A stretch of 64,000 bases of DNA. Origin: Paenibacillus graminis (GTDB taxonomy: Bacteria; Bacillota; Bacilli; Paenibacillales; Paenibacillaceae). Below are positions 1 through 9,490 of this stretch, piece by piece. Below the pieces are notes generated by a model. That model had not been told where the DNA came from. It did not search any database and saw only the letters and a program-made list of their open reading frames with translations. The stretch is taken from assembly GCF_000758705.1 (NCBI RefSeq), contig NZ_CP009287.1:6510001-6574000 (forward strand), read 5' to 3'. Made by a program: the position numbers and the translations under genes. Each line of letters starts with the position of its first letter. The stretch's first letter is position 1.

Positions 1-597
1 TCTGGAATTTTGTGCAGCAATAAAATGGATTGTCATCATTTTTTCCCATATTTCCAAACTCCCGTGGCTCATTATCGTATAGTTGATGCCTCTCGAATCC
101 AAATAAGCTGAAAGTTTTTTCAAATCTGGCAATCCATTAACCATATGTTCTTCCAACCAGATGAAATCCTTATTGAAAATAGACTTGTAAACAGCATTTA
201 CTCTTCTTTCTGCTTCAACAACTTCACTTGAATGAAAAGGGGCAGTAATCACAAAAAATTCAGAACTCACTCTGTGAATTTCACTTATAAACTTCTCTCG
301 ATTTTCTTCAGCAATATGCTCAAACACATCCAGTGCAACAACAATATCATAATATCCATCTGAAAAACCCATTGCTGTTGCATCCCCTAAAATATACTTA
401 GGATTGTCCTTTAAACTATCTGGCAGTTGGATATCAAGATAAGTTATTTGATCAAGTGGCAAAAATTTCTCCAAATTCTGATGTTCATTAGCTCCTACTT
501 CTAAAATGTTGAATGTCTGACCACTACTTCTCAAAGAGTTAATTATATTTGTAACGTTGTTATACCGTTGATATTGATCAAAGAGAATATCAATCAT
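1..597 (-). CDS. SAM-dependent class I methyltransferase (partial, 3' end outside window)
   Basis: An open frame runs leftward from an ATG at 597 through the window edge, 199 codons without a stop. The translation has a Rossmann-like first motif (ILEVGANEHQNL, about residues 30-42), then GDATAMGFSDGYYDIVVALD and VFEHI, the usual order of SAM-binding motif I, acidic loop and motif IV in Methyltransf_11/25-type enzymes. Its ATG overlaps the stop of the upstream exporter ATPase gene by 4 bp (ATGA), so it is translationally coupled to the transporter and probably methylates a glycan or glycan precursor. The substrate is not deducible. Function as a methyltransferase is likely; the glycan role is inferred from context. 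Confidence 0.75.
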   Translation of the reverse strand, partial: MIDILFDQYQRYNNVTNIINSLRSSGQTFNILEVGANEHQNLEKFLPLDQITYLDIQLPDSLKDNPKYILGDATAMGFSDGYYDIVVALDVFEHIAEENREKFISEIHRVSSEFFVITAPFHSSEVVEAERRVNAVYKSIFNKDFIWLEEHMVNGLPDLKKLSAYLDSRGINYTIMSHGSLEIWEKMMTIHFIAAQNSR

Positions 598-1814
598 TTG
601 AGCACCTCCCAGTTATGCTTAATGTATACTAACCCTTCGGAAAAATACTTATTGGTGATAACAAAAGATACTGCATTTTCTTTATAATGAATATTAACAA
701 TTCCTTCGTTGTTAAAAAGTCCTACATCTAAACAAAATGTACCCCCAAGTAGAGGGAGTTGAGGTATACAATAATTCACTTTATGTCTGCCCAATCTATT
801 TGGTATAGAAACTTTTTCCAAAAATGTATTAGGACCAAATATATAATCACGGTTCGGAGTATAAATAGCCGCACCTAATAATAAATCTTCTATTATCTCT
901 TCGTAGATCTCATATTCTATCTCTACTATTACTTCTTCAAATGTCCTAAATGAAGTTTTATTAATTTTAACATCCGTGATAAGTCCTAACACATCTGGAT
1001 TCGCGGGCAAAACAAAATCCGAATCCATTTGAAGAACAGCCTCTGGTAATTGATTTTCAATTTCCCTTTCCGCTATTTCCACATCGTTTCTCATGAAGTC
1101 TTCGTATAAGTCTACGATTTCACTAGAGTCGCCTTGAGCTGCAACCTTTCCATCTTTAATCCAAACAGCTTTATTACAAAATCTTTTAACTTGTTCAGAT
1201 GCATGCGATACAAACAGTATAGTTGTTCCACTTTTTTTCAATTCTTTCATTTTATCTATACATTTTGTCTGAAACCTGGTATCTCCTACAGCTAATGCTT
1301 CGTCAACTATTAATATATCAGGTTCAACGTTTATAGAAACTGCAAATGCCAGTCTTGCAAACATCCCGCTGGAGTAGAGCTTGACTGGCTGATCAATAAA
1401 ATTACCTATATCTGCAAACTCTATAACTGAATCTATTTTTTCTTCCATTTTCTCTCTGCTATATCCCATCATAAGTCCATTTAGGTAAATATTTTCTTTA
1501 CCTGTATATTCAGGGTTAAATCCTGCTCCTAACTCTAGAATAGCTGATATTTTACCGTCAATATTTACGGTCCCGCTGGTAGGAGTTAACACCCCTGTAA
1601 TTATCTTTAATAAAGTAGATTTGCCTGATCCATTCCTCCCTAATATCCCAATGGCATCTCCCTTTTCCACAGAAAGTGTTATTCCATTTAACGCAACAAA
1701 TTCTTTATGATAGTTTTTTTTAAAAGGATGTATTGCTTCTTTAAATCGATCTGCAGGTTTATTGTAAAGTTTATAACTCTTAACTATATTATTAATTTCA
1801 ATTATTCTGTCCAT
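594..1814 (-). CDS. Polysaccharide/teichoic acid ABC exporter, ATP-binding subunit (Wzt/TagH type)
   Basis: A 406-residue ATPase with Walker A (GRNGSGKSTLL, about residue 59), signature LYSSGM, Walker B ILIVDEALAVGD and an H-loop (FVSHA). The N-terminal 240 residues match the Wzt/TagH/RfbB exporter ATPases. Residues about 255-400 form an extra beta-rich domain like the C-terminal carbohydrate-binding domain of Wzt proteins, which in characterised O-antigen systems reads the chain terminus before export. It lies 12 bp downstream of the permease gene and overlaps a methyltransferase gene, which fits export of a terminally modified glycan. The substrate is unknown. Confidence 0.88.
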   Translation of the reverse strand: MDRIIEINNIVKSYKLYNKPADRFKEAIHPFKKNYHKEFVALNGITLSVEKGDAIGILGRNGSGKSTLLKIITGVLTPTSGTVNIDGKISAILELGAGFNPEYTGKENIYLNGLMMGYSREKMEEKIDSVIEFADIGNFIDQPVKLYSSGMFARLAFAVSINVEPDILIVDEALAVGDTRFQTKCIDKMKELKKSGTTILFVSHASEQVKRFCNKAVWIKDGKVAAQGDSSEIVDLYEDFMRNDVEIAEREIENQLPEAVLQMDSDFVLPANPDVLGLITDVKINKTSFRTFEEVIVEIEYEIYEEIIEDLLLGAAIYTPNRDYIFGPNTFLEKVSIPNRLGRHKVNYCIPQLPLLGGTFCLDVGLFNNEGIVNIHYKENAVSFVITNKYFSEGLVYIKHNWEVLK

Positions 1815-1826
1815 TAATTAACACTC

Positions 1827-3197
1827 CTATAGCACATCAGAAAAATGCGGTTTTAGTTTCTTAAATGTTTTAAGACCTACAGTAAACATCACGAGACAAA
1901 ACAACCAGAAGTAAGCCGTCTGATATGGACGATTGAAAAACAAAATATGATCGACCAAAGAGTCTCTATAACCCTGGACGATATAATACATTGGATTCAG
2001 TTTGAAAATTCTAGCCCAAGTGTCAGAGAGCATACTTACAGACCATCCAATAGGCGTAAACCAAAACCCCATTTGAAGTATAACCGCAATAATTTGATTC
2101 AAGTCTCTAAAGAATAGAAAAATAGCTGAAGTAAAAAAAGATATAGAAACAGCAAGTACAACTAAACATACCAAATAGTATAATAATTGAAAACTAAATA
2201 ACGTTGGGAAACGGCCATAACCCGCATACACGATAAAGATAAAAACAATAAAAAATAATTGAACAAAAAACGCAGACATTATTTTGACAAGAGGTAATAA
2301 TTCGATCTTAAATACTACTTTTTTCACAAGATAGCTGTATTCAGTAAATACATTCGTTGCACTCGAAAGAGCGTCGGAGAAGAAAAACCATGGAATGATA
2401 CCCGCGATAAACCAGATAATAAATGGAACATCCCCAACATCACCATTTCGGAGTCCAATCTGAAATACGAACCAGTAGGTGGCTATAGTCAACAAAGGGT
2501 TAATGAATCCCCATAAAATACCTAGATAAGAAGAAGCATATTTTGTTTTGAAGTCGTTTTTCGCTAAATTTAATATTAACTCTCTATTCCTCATAAAATC
2601 TTTTATTAATCGTAATGAATCTTTGATATATCTGAGTATAAAATAAACGGAAATTGCAGTTAAAAAAGCCAGAGTTAAAGCAGTTCCATTAAAGCTCCAT
2701 TTAGATTTCAATTGGGCTTCTTGTATGAATTTATTTGCATCAAAAAATAGAAATGGATCATTGCCAGTTGATTGTAACGAAATTCGTGCCACTTTATCGT
2801 CAATAATCTTCATTGACAATTGATTGAACGTTGGATTAGCCTTATCCAAATTTACCTTTACATCCGTATTTCTGCGAATAAAAATCTCTTTAATATCAAC
2901 CTGATTTTTTGCGCTACCAGTATCAAGTCTAATATAACGGCTCTGTTCAGGAATCAGAAATTTTAAATTTTTCCAACTTTGAGTATTGTTGTAACTTATA
3001 GTACTGGAATTCTCTTCTTTCCATTCATTATTAGTGTTTGAAAAAAAGAGTTGGAACTTGATAGGAACGTCCGCTCTTACTTTCATTTGAACATACGTCT
3101 TGACGTTTTCTTTAGAGTATAGGTTTATAAAGTGATAGGACATCATCAAAACAATAATTGAACAAATTAACAACAGAATGCGCTTTACTGCTTTCAT
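1827..3197 (-). CDS. Polysaccharide ABC exporter permease (Wzm/TagG type) with an N-terminal extracytoplasmic domain
   Basis: A 456-residue protein. Residues about 200-456 are a standard six-helix ABC-2 permease of the Wzm/TagG family (start near LAKNDFKTKYASSYLG, conserved NPL and GIIPWFFFSD). The family is usually 255-275 residues. Here an extra 195 residues precede it: a membrane helix at 7-25, a roughly 135-residue soluble region rich in beta-prone and polar residues, and a second helix at 168-187 that returns the chain to the membrane. The ATG at 3197 has an AGGAG site about 10 nt upstream. It is first in the exporter operon. The role of the added domain is unknown; it could bind the exported glycan outside the cell. 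Confidence 0.85.
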   Translation of the reverse strand: MKAVKRILLLICSIIVLMMSYHFINLYSKENVKTYVQMKVRADVPIKFQLFFSNTNNEWKEENSSTISYNNTQSWKNLKFLIPEQSRYIRLDTGSAKNQVDIKEIFIRRNTDVKVNLDKANPTFNQLSMKIIDDKVARISLQSTGNDPFLFFDANKFIQEAQLKSKWSFNGTALTLAFLTAISVYFILRYIKDSLRLIKDFMRNRELILNLAKNDFKTKYASSYLGILWGFINPLLTIATYWFVFQIGLRNGDVGDVPFIIWFIAGIIPWFFFSDALSSATNVFTEYSYLVKKVVFKIELLPLVKIMSAFFVQLFFIVFIFIVYAGYGRFPTLFSFQLLYYLVCLVVLAVSISFFTSAIFLFFRDLNQIIAVILQMGFWFTPIGWSVSMLSDTWARIFKLNPMYYIVQGYRDSLVDHILFFNRPYQTAYFWLFCLVMFTVGLKTFKKLKPHFSDVL

Positions 3198-3236
3198 TTT
3201 AGTACTTCTCCTAACTACTGATTAGTCTTAATTTAG

Positions 3237-3266
3237 TTATAACTTAGTATTAGACCACCAAGTCAA
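3237..3266 (-). promoter_or_regulatory. Predicted sigma-A promoter of the wzm-wzt-methyltransferase operon
   Basis: On the minus strand TTGACT (3266-3261) and TTATAA (3242-3237) are separated by 18 bp, about 40 bp upstream of the permease start. Match to consensus is good, but no start site is known. Confidence 0.5.
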
Positions 3267-3650
3267 ATAACATTCTTTCATTTTATTTTTATGTATTCAG
3301 CAATTCAAGTGGGATTAATTGACGAAATGGCTGATTCATTAATCAAACACATTCTAAATTATCCCCTCCTAATAACAAAAACAAGTTAATGTTATCACAC
3401 AAAGCGATTGGTTTACAGTAGCTTGTCCCATAGCGTTTACAGATATGTAAAAATATCTTCGTAAAAATTCTATAAGGAACTTAAGATATAAAGACTTTTT
3501 CTGTTTGAGAACAGTATTACTGAGTAAAAATGGACAGGCTGCAATAATTCAGAGTAAAATGAGTATAGTTTTCTATAGCGACACCGTCCACATAAACAGC
3601 ATCAGTCATTATATCATTACTCAGAATAAAGGGAGAGTTGGAATAAAACA
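3267..3650. other. Divergent intergenic region between exporter and rfbA
   Basis: About 450 bp separate the two start codons. It is AT-rich with no ORF of note. CTGAGTAA at 3520-3527 is repeated in inverted orientation (TTACTCAG) at 3617-3624, about 30 bp before the rfbA start, and TGGACAGGCTGC near 3530 is partly complementary to a stretch near 3585-3600. This could fold as a leader structure for rfbA. Nothing here matches a riboswitch I recognise. Confidence 0.3.
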
Positions 3651-4529
3651 ATGAAGGGCATTATCTTAGCGGGTGGCAGTGGAACTAGACTGTACCCCTT
3701 AACCATGGTCACCAGCAAGCAGTTACTTCCAATTTACGACAAGCCTATGATTTATTATCCTTTGTCTACCTTAATGTTAGCAGGCATTAAAGAAATCCTT
3801 ATTATCTCTACTCCCGAGGATACCCCTAGATTTTCCAATTTACTCGGGGATGGATCACAGTTTGGAATTACACTGGAATATATTATTCAACCTAACCCAG
3901 ACGGTTTGGCACAAGCCTTTATTTTAGGTGAATCTTTCATTGGTGATGATTCGGTAGCAATGATTCTCGGAGACAATATTTATTATGGAAACGGAATTCG
4001 TAAAATGTTACAGCGTGCTTCCAGCAAGGATGCGGGCGCAACTGTATTCGGCTATCATGTACAAGATCCGGAGCGGTTTGGCGTGGTTGAGTTTAATGAG
4101 GAGGGCAAGGTACTCAGTGTAGAGGAGAAACCAAATAAGCCTAAATCAAACTATGCCGTGACAGGTTTATACTTTTACGATAATCGTGTAGTGGAAATCG
4201 CCAAAAACGTAAAGCCATCCATTCGTGGGGAACTTGAAATCACTTCAATAAATGAAGCCTATCTCGAACTTGGGGAGTTGGATGTTGAACTTCTTGGCCG
4301 CGGTTTCACTTGGCTAGATACGGGAACACATCAGAGTTTAGTTGACGCCACCAACTTTGTAAGAACGATAGAAGATCACCAAGGGATTAAGATTGCAGCC
4401 CTTGAAGAGATTGCATATATTAATGGATGGATCACTAAAGAACATCTATGGGATTGCGGGCAAAAATTGAGTAAAACGGGCTATGGGCAATATCTTATGA
4501 AAGTAGCCACTGGCAAGATTCAATACTAA
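3651..4529 (+). CDS. rfbA: Glucose-1-phosphate thymidylyltransferase RfbA/RmlA
   Basis: Transfers dTMP from dTTP to glucose-1-phosphate, the first step to dTDP-L-rhamnose. The 292-residue length is normal. The nucleotide-binding loop [11 protein letters not shown] starts at residue 8, followed by [17 protein letters not shown], the metal-binding GDNIYYG and the VEEKP motif, all typical of RmlA. The ATG at 3651 follows a GGGAGAG site. rfbC follows 20 bp later, but rfbB and rfbD, needed to complete dTDP-rhamnose, are not in this window. It feeds the surface-glycan block around it. Confidence 0.95.
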   Translation: MKGIILAGGSGTRLYPLTMVTSKQLLPIYDKPMIYYPLSTLMLAGIKEILIISTPEDTPRFSNLLGDGSQFGITLEYIIQPNPDGLAQAFILGESFIGDDSVAMILGDNIYYGNGIRKMLQRASSKDAGATVFGYHVQDPERFGVVEFNEEGKVLSVEEKPNKPKSNYAVTGLYFYDNRVVEIAKNVKPSIRGELEITSINEAYLELGELDVELLGRGFTWLDTGTHQSLVDATNFVRTIEDHQGIKIAALEEIAYINGWITKEHLWDCGQKLSKTGYGQYLMKVATGKIQY

Positions 4530-4549
4530 TTACAGAAAGTGTGAGAACA

Positions 4550-5104
4550 ATGAAATTCACTGAAACTGAGTTGAAAGATGTGTGGGTAATCGAACCACAA
4601 GTTTTCGGAGATCACCGGGGTTGGTTTATGGAGACTTACAGTGAAACCAAGTTTAATGATCAAGGCATTTCGCTTAATTTTGTACAGGACAATCAATCCT
4701 TCTCGGAAACAAAAGGAACGCTTCGCGGACTACATTATCAGCTAAATCCAAAAGCACAAAGCAAGCTCGTCCGCTGCACTAAAGGAGCTATTTTTGATGT
4801 CGCTGTGGATATTCGCAAGGGGAGTCCTAACTATGGGCAATGGTTTGGCATCGAACTGTCCGCTGATAATAAAAAGCAGCTTCTTATCCCTAAGGGCTTC
4901 GCTCATGGTTTTATGACTTTAACCGAAAATGTAGAGGTACAGTATAAGTGTGATGAGCTGTATGCTCCAGAGTGTGACGGAGGAATTCTGTGGAACGATC
5001 CTTCGATAGGAATTAAGTGGCCTATTGAAGTTGTGCCAGTGTTATCCGCAAAAGATGAAACAGCACCGCTTTTAAAGGATGCAAATTTAAACTTCACATA
5101 TTAA
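4550..5104 (+). CDS. rfbC: dTDP-4-dehydrorhamnose 3,5-epimerase RfbC/RmlC
   Basis: Epimerises dTDP-4-keto-6-deoxyglucose at C3 and C5, the third step of dTDP-L-rhamnose synthesis. The cupin signature is intact: HRGWFMETYS near the N-terminus, QDNQSFS, the LRGLHYQ histidine, VRCTKGAIFDVAVDIRKGSPNYGQW and IPKGFAHGF. I start at ATG 4550 because the product then begins MKFTETEL as the family does (184 residues). An in-frame GTG at 4541 would add three residues; neither has a strong ribosome binding site. It lies just after rfbA, in the same direction. Confidence 0.93.
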   Translation: MKFTETELKDVWVIEPQVFGDHRGWFMETYSETKFNDQGISLNFVQDNQSFSETKGTLRGLHYQLNPKAQSKLVRCTKGAIFDVAVDIRKGSPNYGQWFGIELSADNKKQLLIPKGFAHGFMTLTENVEVQYKCDELYAPECDGGILWNDPSIGIKWPIEVVPVLSAKDETAPLLKDANLNFTY

Positions 5105-5139
5105 TTACACTATATAAAATGCTATGATTTCCAATGAAA

Positions 5140-5189
5140 TTGGCCTAAGAACTCATTGTTTCTAATGAAACAGTAAGTTTTTAGGCCAA
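5140..5189 (+). terminator. Long nested hairpin after rfbC (probable terminator)
   Basis: TTGGCCTAA at 5140-5148 pairs with TTAGGCCAA at 5181-5189. The stem continues across one mismatch (AACT), and an inner hairpin TGTTTC/GAAACA caps it. It starts 36 bp after rfbC. The 3' flank is AT-rich but has no clean T-run, so termination is likely rather than certain. Confidence 0.6.
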
Positions 5190-5309
5190 ATATATTTACA
5201 AGCTTATATGCATCTCTTTCTCTACATATTACCTAAGGTTAATATGTGGTCGTGCACCCTTCGCGTATGTTAAAATATCGACGTACCTACAAGAAAAGGA
5301 GATTAAAAC

Positions 5310-8060
5310 GTGTCGAAACCAGTATACGGTAAAAATGCTGTACAGTCGAGAAATGTTGAAAAGATATCCAGCCCGGTGTGGGCGTTGGTTGTTGCTTTAA
5401 TTGTGTTTTTAGTATGGACCCCATTTCAGGTTGGATTGTTTAATGGGCAGCAGATCGACTATGAAAAGCCGATTTATGTGTCTTCTCTGCTTAGCGGCCT
5501 GCTGCTGCTGGTCTGGATCGGCTTGTACTATAAGAAGTTCAAGCTGGAGGAACAGCGCGACGTGCTCGCTGTGGCTTCGCTGCTGCTGCCGATAACGTAT
5601 GCTCTGTCGCTATTTGGCGCTGCTTCGCATTATATGGCGATGAACATTCTCTTTATTCAGAGTATGTATATTGCAGTATTCATTATAGCGTTATATTTGC
5701 TGAAGCAAAAGCAACTAAATGTTGTCATTCAAAATGCCGTATTGGCCATTGCGTATTTTATCGTGGGCTTTGGCTTGCTGAACTGGCTGGGCGCCTGGAA
5801 ATTCGCCGGTGGACTGGTTGGCTGGTTCTCCGATACGGTGAGCGGCGGTAAATATTTGGATGCGGTTATGACCGACTCCAACGGACTGCGGCTGACCTCG
5901 ATTTTTCAATATGCGAATACATATGCAGCTTTCCTGATGGCTTTTCTGTTCGTAGCTGTCTTTGCACTGGTTCGCTCCAAAAAATGGTACGGGACGCTGA
6001 CTCACGGATTTATGCTCGTACCGATCATTGTTTCCTTGCTGCTGACCTTGTCCCGCGGGGGATTAGTTATGCTGCCTGTAGTCTTTGTATTGCTCCTGCT
6101 GTCTCTGAAGCCTGTGAAGCAGATTCTTTGGATTATTCATCTAGGTATTGCCGGCCTAGCCTCGCTTGCGATTGCAAGCCCGGTGACCAATCTTGGGACT
6201 GAACTGAGCACGGCCTTTACATCTTCCGCTGCTTTTAAAGGCTGGGCTTATCTGCTGGGTGCCTCCGCCATTGTTGCCGCGTGTGGGTGGGTAATCCAGC
6301 GTTTTGTGGCACCTTGGCTGCAAAATAAACTGGAGGGCTGGGAATCGCGCAAGCTTGCAGGGCTGTGGCTCCCCCTCCTCTCCGTTGTACTGGTCGCCGT
6401 AGTCGCATTTTTGCTGATCGGGACAAGTGCACGCTCTATTCTTCCCGCTAATATGGAGACACGGCTGGAGAATATTAACTTCAAGCAGCACAGTGTACTG
6501 GAACGTATTACTTTTTATAAAGATGCTATGAAAGTCGTAAAAGATTATCCCATTATTGGTGCCGGGGGTGGAGGCTGGGCTTCGCTCTATGAGCACTACC
6601 AGGACTATCCGTATACAAGCCGCCAGGCGCATAATTTCTTCCTGCAATATTTGATCGAAGTCGGAATTGTCGGATTTGTTGTCTTCATGGGCTTTATCGG
6701 CTACATTTTCTATAAATACATTCGTGGTTACCTTAAACGGGACAAAGATGAATTTGATAATGGATTTATTTTCTACATCATTGCTTTGTCGGTTCTTGTT
6801 CACAGCATACTGGACTTTAATCTCAGTTACGCCTTTATGGGAATTCTGGTGTTTATCGGCCTTGCCGGAATGGGGGCCGCCATGGACAGCAAACCGCTGC
6901 GCCGGAACTGGAATAAGCCAGGTATACGTTACAGTTACCTTGCAGTCCTGGCTATCGGTATCATCTTCATGTTCTTCCTGTCGGTCAGTGCGGTCGGCTC
7001 AAGCAATTCTGTAATGAAAGCCAAGCGGCTGATCGGTGTCAGCCAGTCCTATGAGGAGCTCAAGGCACCTTTGATGGCAACTCTAAAAGGCCGCCCTTAC
7101 CATCCGGAAGCAGCGGCATATCTCGCTTCTATGGATCATCAGGTTTTTAATCAAACTAAAGATGAGCAGTACTTGAACGAAGCGTTCAGCGTACTGAAAC
7201 GTGCGCTCAAGGACGAACCAAATAATAAAATTTTGCTCACTCTACTCGCTTCCTCGTATGATTTGAAGGGTCAAAATGATCTAGCATTCGCTGTCTATCG
7301 TGATAACGCAGATAAGTTCAATTGGGACATTGAATGGTACGAATCTCTGATCAGCCGCTCCCAGGCGTTAGCACGTGCGGCAAATGCCGAAAAAGATGAA
7401 GCCAAAAAGCAGGAGTACCTGACCACTGGTCTGGATGCCTATAAACATGTAACGGATGGTGTAGAACATCTGAAAACTCTGCCTCCAGAGCAGCTGCAGG
7501 GCCGGCCGTTCTCGGTGACACCAACGATTGCCCTGAACGCCGGTAAAATGCAGCAGATGGCCGGACAAAATGAGGAGGCCGCTGCAACCCTCAAGCTTGG
7601 ACTTGGTGATGCTTATGCGGATGTCGTAAACAGTGGAACCCTATGGGATACAAACTGGTACAGCTCGCTCATTGCCCGCTCTTATGATCTGGCTCAGCAG
7701 GCCTTTACCCAGCAGGATGCCAACAGTAAAACAACTTACCTTAATGTCGGTCTTAGCGCTTATAATCAGGTGCAGGCTGACTTACAGGTCCAATCGCTTG
7801 CCATTCCTCCGGCAATTGCGCTGAACGCAGGCAGAATCCAGCTGATGTCCGGCCAGATGCAAGCCGCTTCAGAGACCTTAAAGCTTGGCCTGAGCGAAGA
7901 TTATAAGGATGCCACTAACCGTGAGATGGCCCGCTGGTATCTGGCAGCCCTGAAAAAGGCTGGTGCTGCTCAGGATCAGGCAGTTTATGACAAGCTGATT
8001 GCCGCAGATCCTGCGGAAGCTGCTCAAATTGATAGTATTGTAAATACTCAGTACCAATAA
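5310..8060 (+). CDS. O-antigen ligase/polymerase-like (Wzy_C) membrane protein with C-terminal TPR-like region
   Basis: A 916-residue protein starting at GTG 5310, 6-8 nt after AAAGGAG. Residues 25-480 carry about 12 membrane helices. A large loop at about 375-455 contains RLENINFKQHSVLERITFYKDAMKV-type sequence, GAGGGGWASLYEHYQDYP and the Wzy_C hallmark RQAHNFFLQYLIEVG. Residues 575-916 are soluble and repeat-rich: two long repeats contain ALNAGKMQQMAGQ and ALNAGRIQLMSGQ followed by similar ATLKLGL/ETLKLGL segments, consistent with TPRs. Proteins of this family polymerise O-antigen, ligate glycan to lipid A, or in Gram-positives transfer glycans to S-layer or other proteins. With no lipid A expected here, a glycan polymerase or O-oligosaccharyltransferase is more likely. 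It lies between rfbAC and galU. Confidence 0.8.
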   Translation: MSKPVYGKNAVQSRNVEKISSPVWALVVALIVFLVWTPFQVGLFNGQQIDYEKPIYVSSLLSGLLLLVWIGLYYKKFKLEEQRDVLAVASLLLPITYALSLFGAASHYMAMNILFIQSMYIAVFIIALYLLKQKQLNVVIQNAVLAIAYFIVGFGLLNWLGAWKFAGGLVGWFSDTVSGGKYLDAVMTDSNGLRLTSIFQYANTYAAFLMAFLFVAVFALVRSKKWYGTLTHGFMLVPIIVSLLLTLSRGGLVMLPVVFVLLLLSLKPVKQILWIIHLGIAGLASLAIASPVTNLGTELSTAFTSSAAFKGWAYLLGASAIVAACGWVIQRFVAPWLQNKLEGWESRKLAGLWLPLLSVVLVAVVAFLLIGTSARSILPANMETRLENINFKQHSVLERITFYKDAMKVVKDYPIIGAGGGGWASLYEHYQDYPYTSRQAHNFFLQYLIEVGIVGFVVFMGFIGYIFYKYIRGYLKRDKDEFDNGFIFYIIALSVLVHSILDFNLSYAFMGILVFIGLAGMGAAMDSKPLRRNWNKPGIRYSYLAVLAIGIIFMFFLSVSAVGSSNSVMKAKRLIGVSQSYEELKAPLMATLKGRPYHPEAAAYLASMDHQVFNQTKDEQYLNEAFSVLKRALKDEPNNKILLTLLASSYDLKGQNDLAFAVYRDNADKFNWDIEWYESLISRSQALARAANAEKDEAKKQEYLTTGLDAYKHVTDGVEHLKTLPPEQLQGRPFSVTPTIALNAGKMQQMAGQNEEAAATLKLGLGDAYADVVNSGTLWDTNWYSSLIARSYDLAQQAFTQQDANSKTTYLNVGLSAYNQVQADLQVQSLAIPPAIALNAGRIQLMSGQMQAASETLKLGLSEDYKDATNREMARWYLAALKKAGAAQDQAVYDKLIAADPAEAAQIDSIVNTQYQ

Positions 8061-8074
8061 ATAGGATGGTAAAC

Positions 8075-8112
8075 AAAAAACGGTGTCGTCCTCTGAAGGA
8101 TGGCACCGTTTT
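8075..8112 (+). terminator. Intrinsic terminator after the O-antigen-ligase-like gene
   Basis: AAAACGGTG(T) with GTCC/GGAT pairs internally and closes with CACCGTTTT, starting 15 bp after the stop codon at 8060. The A-rich 5' flank also gives a U-run on the other strand. Confidence 0.75.
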
Positions 8113-8164
8113 GCGAGAGATAAGGAATATATGATTACATCCGTGCAGTGATTCAATGGCTGGT

Positions 8165-8208
8165 AAAAAAGAGCGCCTTGCTGACTGTGTTCAGCAGGGC
8201 GCTCTTTT
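8165..8208. terminator. Bidirectional intrinsic terminator between converging genes
   Basis: AAAAGAGCGCC plus TGCTGA pairs with TCAGCA plus GGGCGCTCTTTT around a short loop. The position, 20 bp after the galU stop and in line with the rightward gene, suits termination from both sides. Confidence 0.85.
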
Positions 8209-8227
8209 ATGGCTCGCATTACCTTAG

Positions 8228-9115
8228 CTACTTCGGCACTTTCTGCGTTTCGCTGTTGATCACCTCTTTGAGGTAGTCAAGCAGGCCTTCCTTGAGTTCC
8301 TCATGCTGCAGGGCATAATGAATGGTCGTCTGGATAAAGCCCATTTTCTCGCCGACGTCATGGCGTTTGCCTTCGAAATCATAAGCAATAATGCGTTCCA
8401 CTTCACTTAAGCGCGAGATGGCATCGGTCAGCTGAATTTCCCCGCCAACGCCTACCTGTTGTTCCTCCAGCATATCAAAAATACGCGGGGTCAGAATATA
8501 CCGCCCCAGGATCGCGAGGTTGGACGGCGCTTCCTCTCTCTTTGGCTTCTCTACCAGCCGGTTGGCCTTATATACCCGCTCAGCCAGTTCCGTACCATCT
8601 ACCAGACCGTAGCGGGAGACTTCCTCCCAAGGCACCTGCTGGACTCCGACAATAGACGACTTGTATTGGTCGTATATTTCAATCATCTGCTTAAGACATG
8701 GCTTATCTGCTTGGACAATATCATCCCCTAGCAGTACAGCAAAAGGCTCATTGCCGATGAATTTACGGGCACACCAGATCGCGTGTCCCAGACCTCTTGG
8801 TTCCTTTTGGCGGATGTAGTGGATGTCGGCCATTTCGGAGGATTTGCGCACAGACTCCAGGAGCTCCCATTTCTGCTTCTCCGCCAGATTAAATTCCAGC
8901 TCAAAGGAATTGTCGAAATGGTCTTCGATCGCCCGTTTGCCTTTCCCCGTTACGATGATGATATCCTCAATGCCGGAAGCAACGGCCTCCTCAACAATAT
9001 ATTGGATGGTAGGCTTGTCTACGATCGGGAGCATTTCTTTGGGCATGGCTTTGGTAGCAGGCAGAAAGCGTGTACCCAAACCAGCCGCGGGTATAATAGC
9101 CTTACGGATCTTCAT
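8228..9115 (-). CDS. galU: UTP--glucose-1-phosphate uridylyltransferase GalU
   Basis: Makes UDP-glucose from UTP and glucose-1-phosphate for wall glycans, glycolipids and teichoic acid decoration. The 295-residue product has the nucleotidyltransferase loop [19 protein letters not shown], then [19 protein letters not shown], the [12 protein letters not shown] segment and VLLGDDIV, the usual bacterial GalU/GtaB order and size. It converges on the O-antigen-ligase-like gene and shares a bidirectional terminator with it. On the minus strand a TATAAT near 9186-9191 lies about 70 bp upstream of the start; its -35 is weak. Confidence 0.95.
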   Translation of the reverse strand: MKIRKAIIPAAGLGTRFLPATKAMPKEMLPIVDKPTIQYIVEEAVASGIEDIIIVTGKGKRAIEDHFDNSFELEFNLAEKQKWELLESVRKSSEMADIHYIRQKEPRGLGHAIWCARKFIGNEPFAVLLGDDIVQADKPCLKQMIEIYDQYKSSIVGVQQVPWEEVSRYGLVDGTELAERVYKANRLVEKPKREEAPSNLAILGRYILTPRIFDMLEEQQVGVGGEIQLTDAISRLSEVERIIAYDFEGKRHDVGEKMGFIQTTIHYALQHEELKEGLLDYLKEVINSETQKVPK

Positions 9116-9490
9116 GACAGGACTCCTTCAATAATCTTCTCTCATTTTCATTCTAGCACTAAAGGAAAATGGTATATTTACTTTAATTATAGCAGTTTTA
9201 GTTTGATTTTGGCAGTAAGGTTATTGGAGAAAGCATTCCTATATTACGAAAAAGAGCCAGTGAACTGAGAGCTTGTTTATAATCTCTTCAGTACACTGGC
9301 TTGAATAATTTGGGTTTAGCTATAGGCAACCTAGAAACTGAACCTGAGATTGTTCAATTCGGGCTCAGACGCATCTGCAGGATGAAAATCCGAACCTCCG
9401 GCTGCTATAGCGTTGTGGTCTGATTGGAACTTTACCGCAGAAGCAGGATACAGCTTACTGATGGGGATATTATCCAATACGGTTTCCGGC
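9116..9490. other. Intergenic region between galU and the U32 peptidase gene
   Basis: It contains the likely galU promoter (TATAAT on the minus strand near 9186-9191) and the U32 gene terminator (9254-9302). From about 9303 to 9490 I see no conserved ORF or repeat. Confidence 0.4.
9254..9302 (-). terminator. Intrinsic terminator of the U32 peptidase gene
   Basis: On the minus strand AAGCCAGTG-x-ACTGA pairs with its complement across a loop near 9271-9285 and is followed by TTTTT. It sits about 190 bp past the U32 stop codon, with no gene between. Confidence 0.75.
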
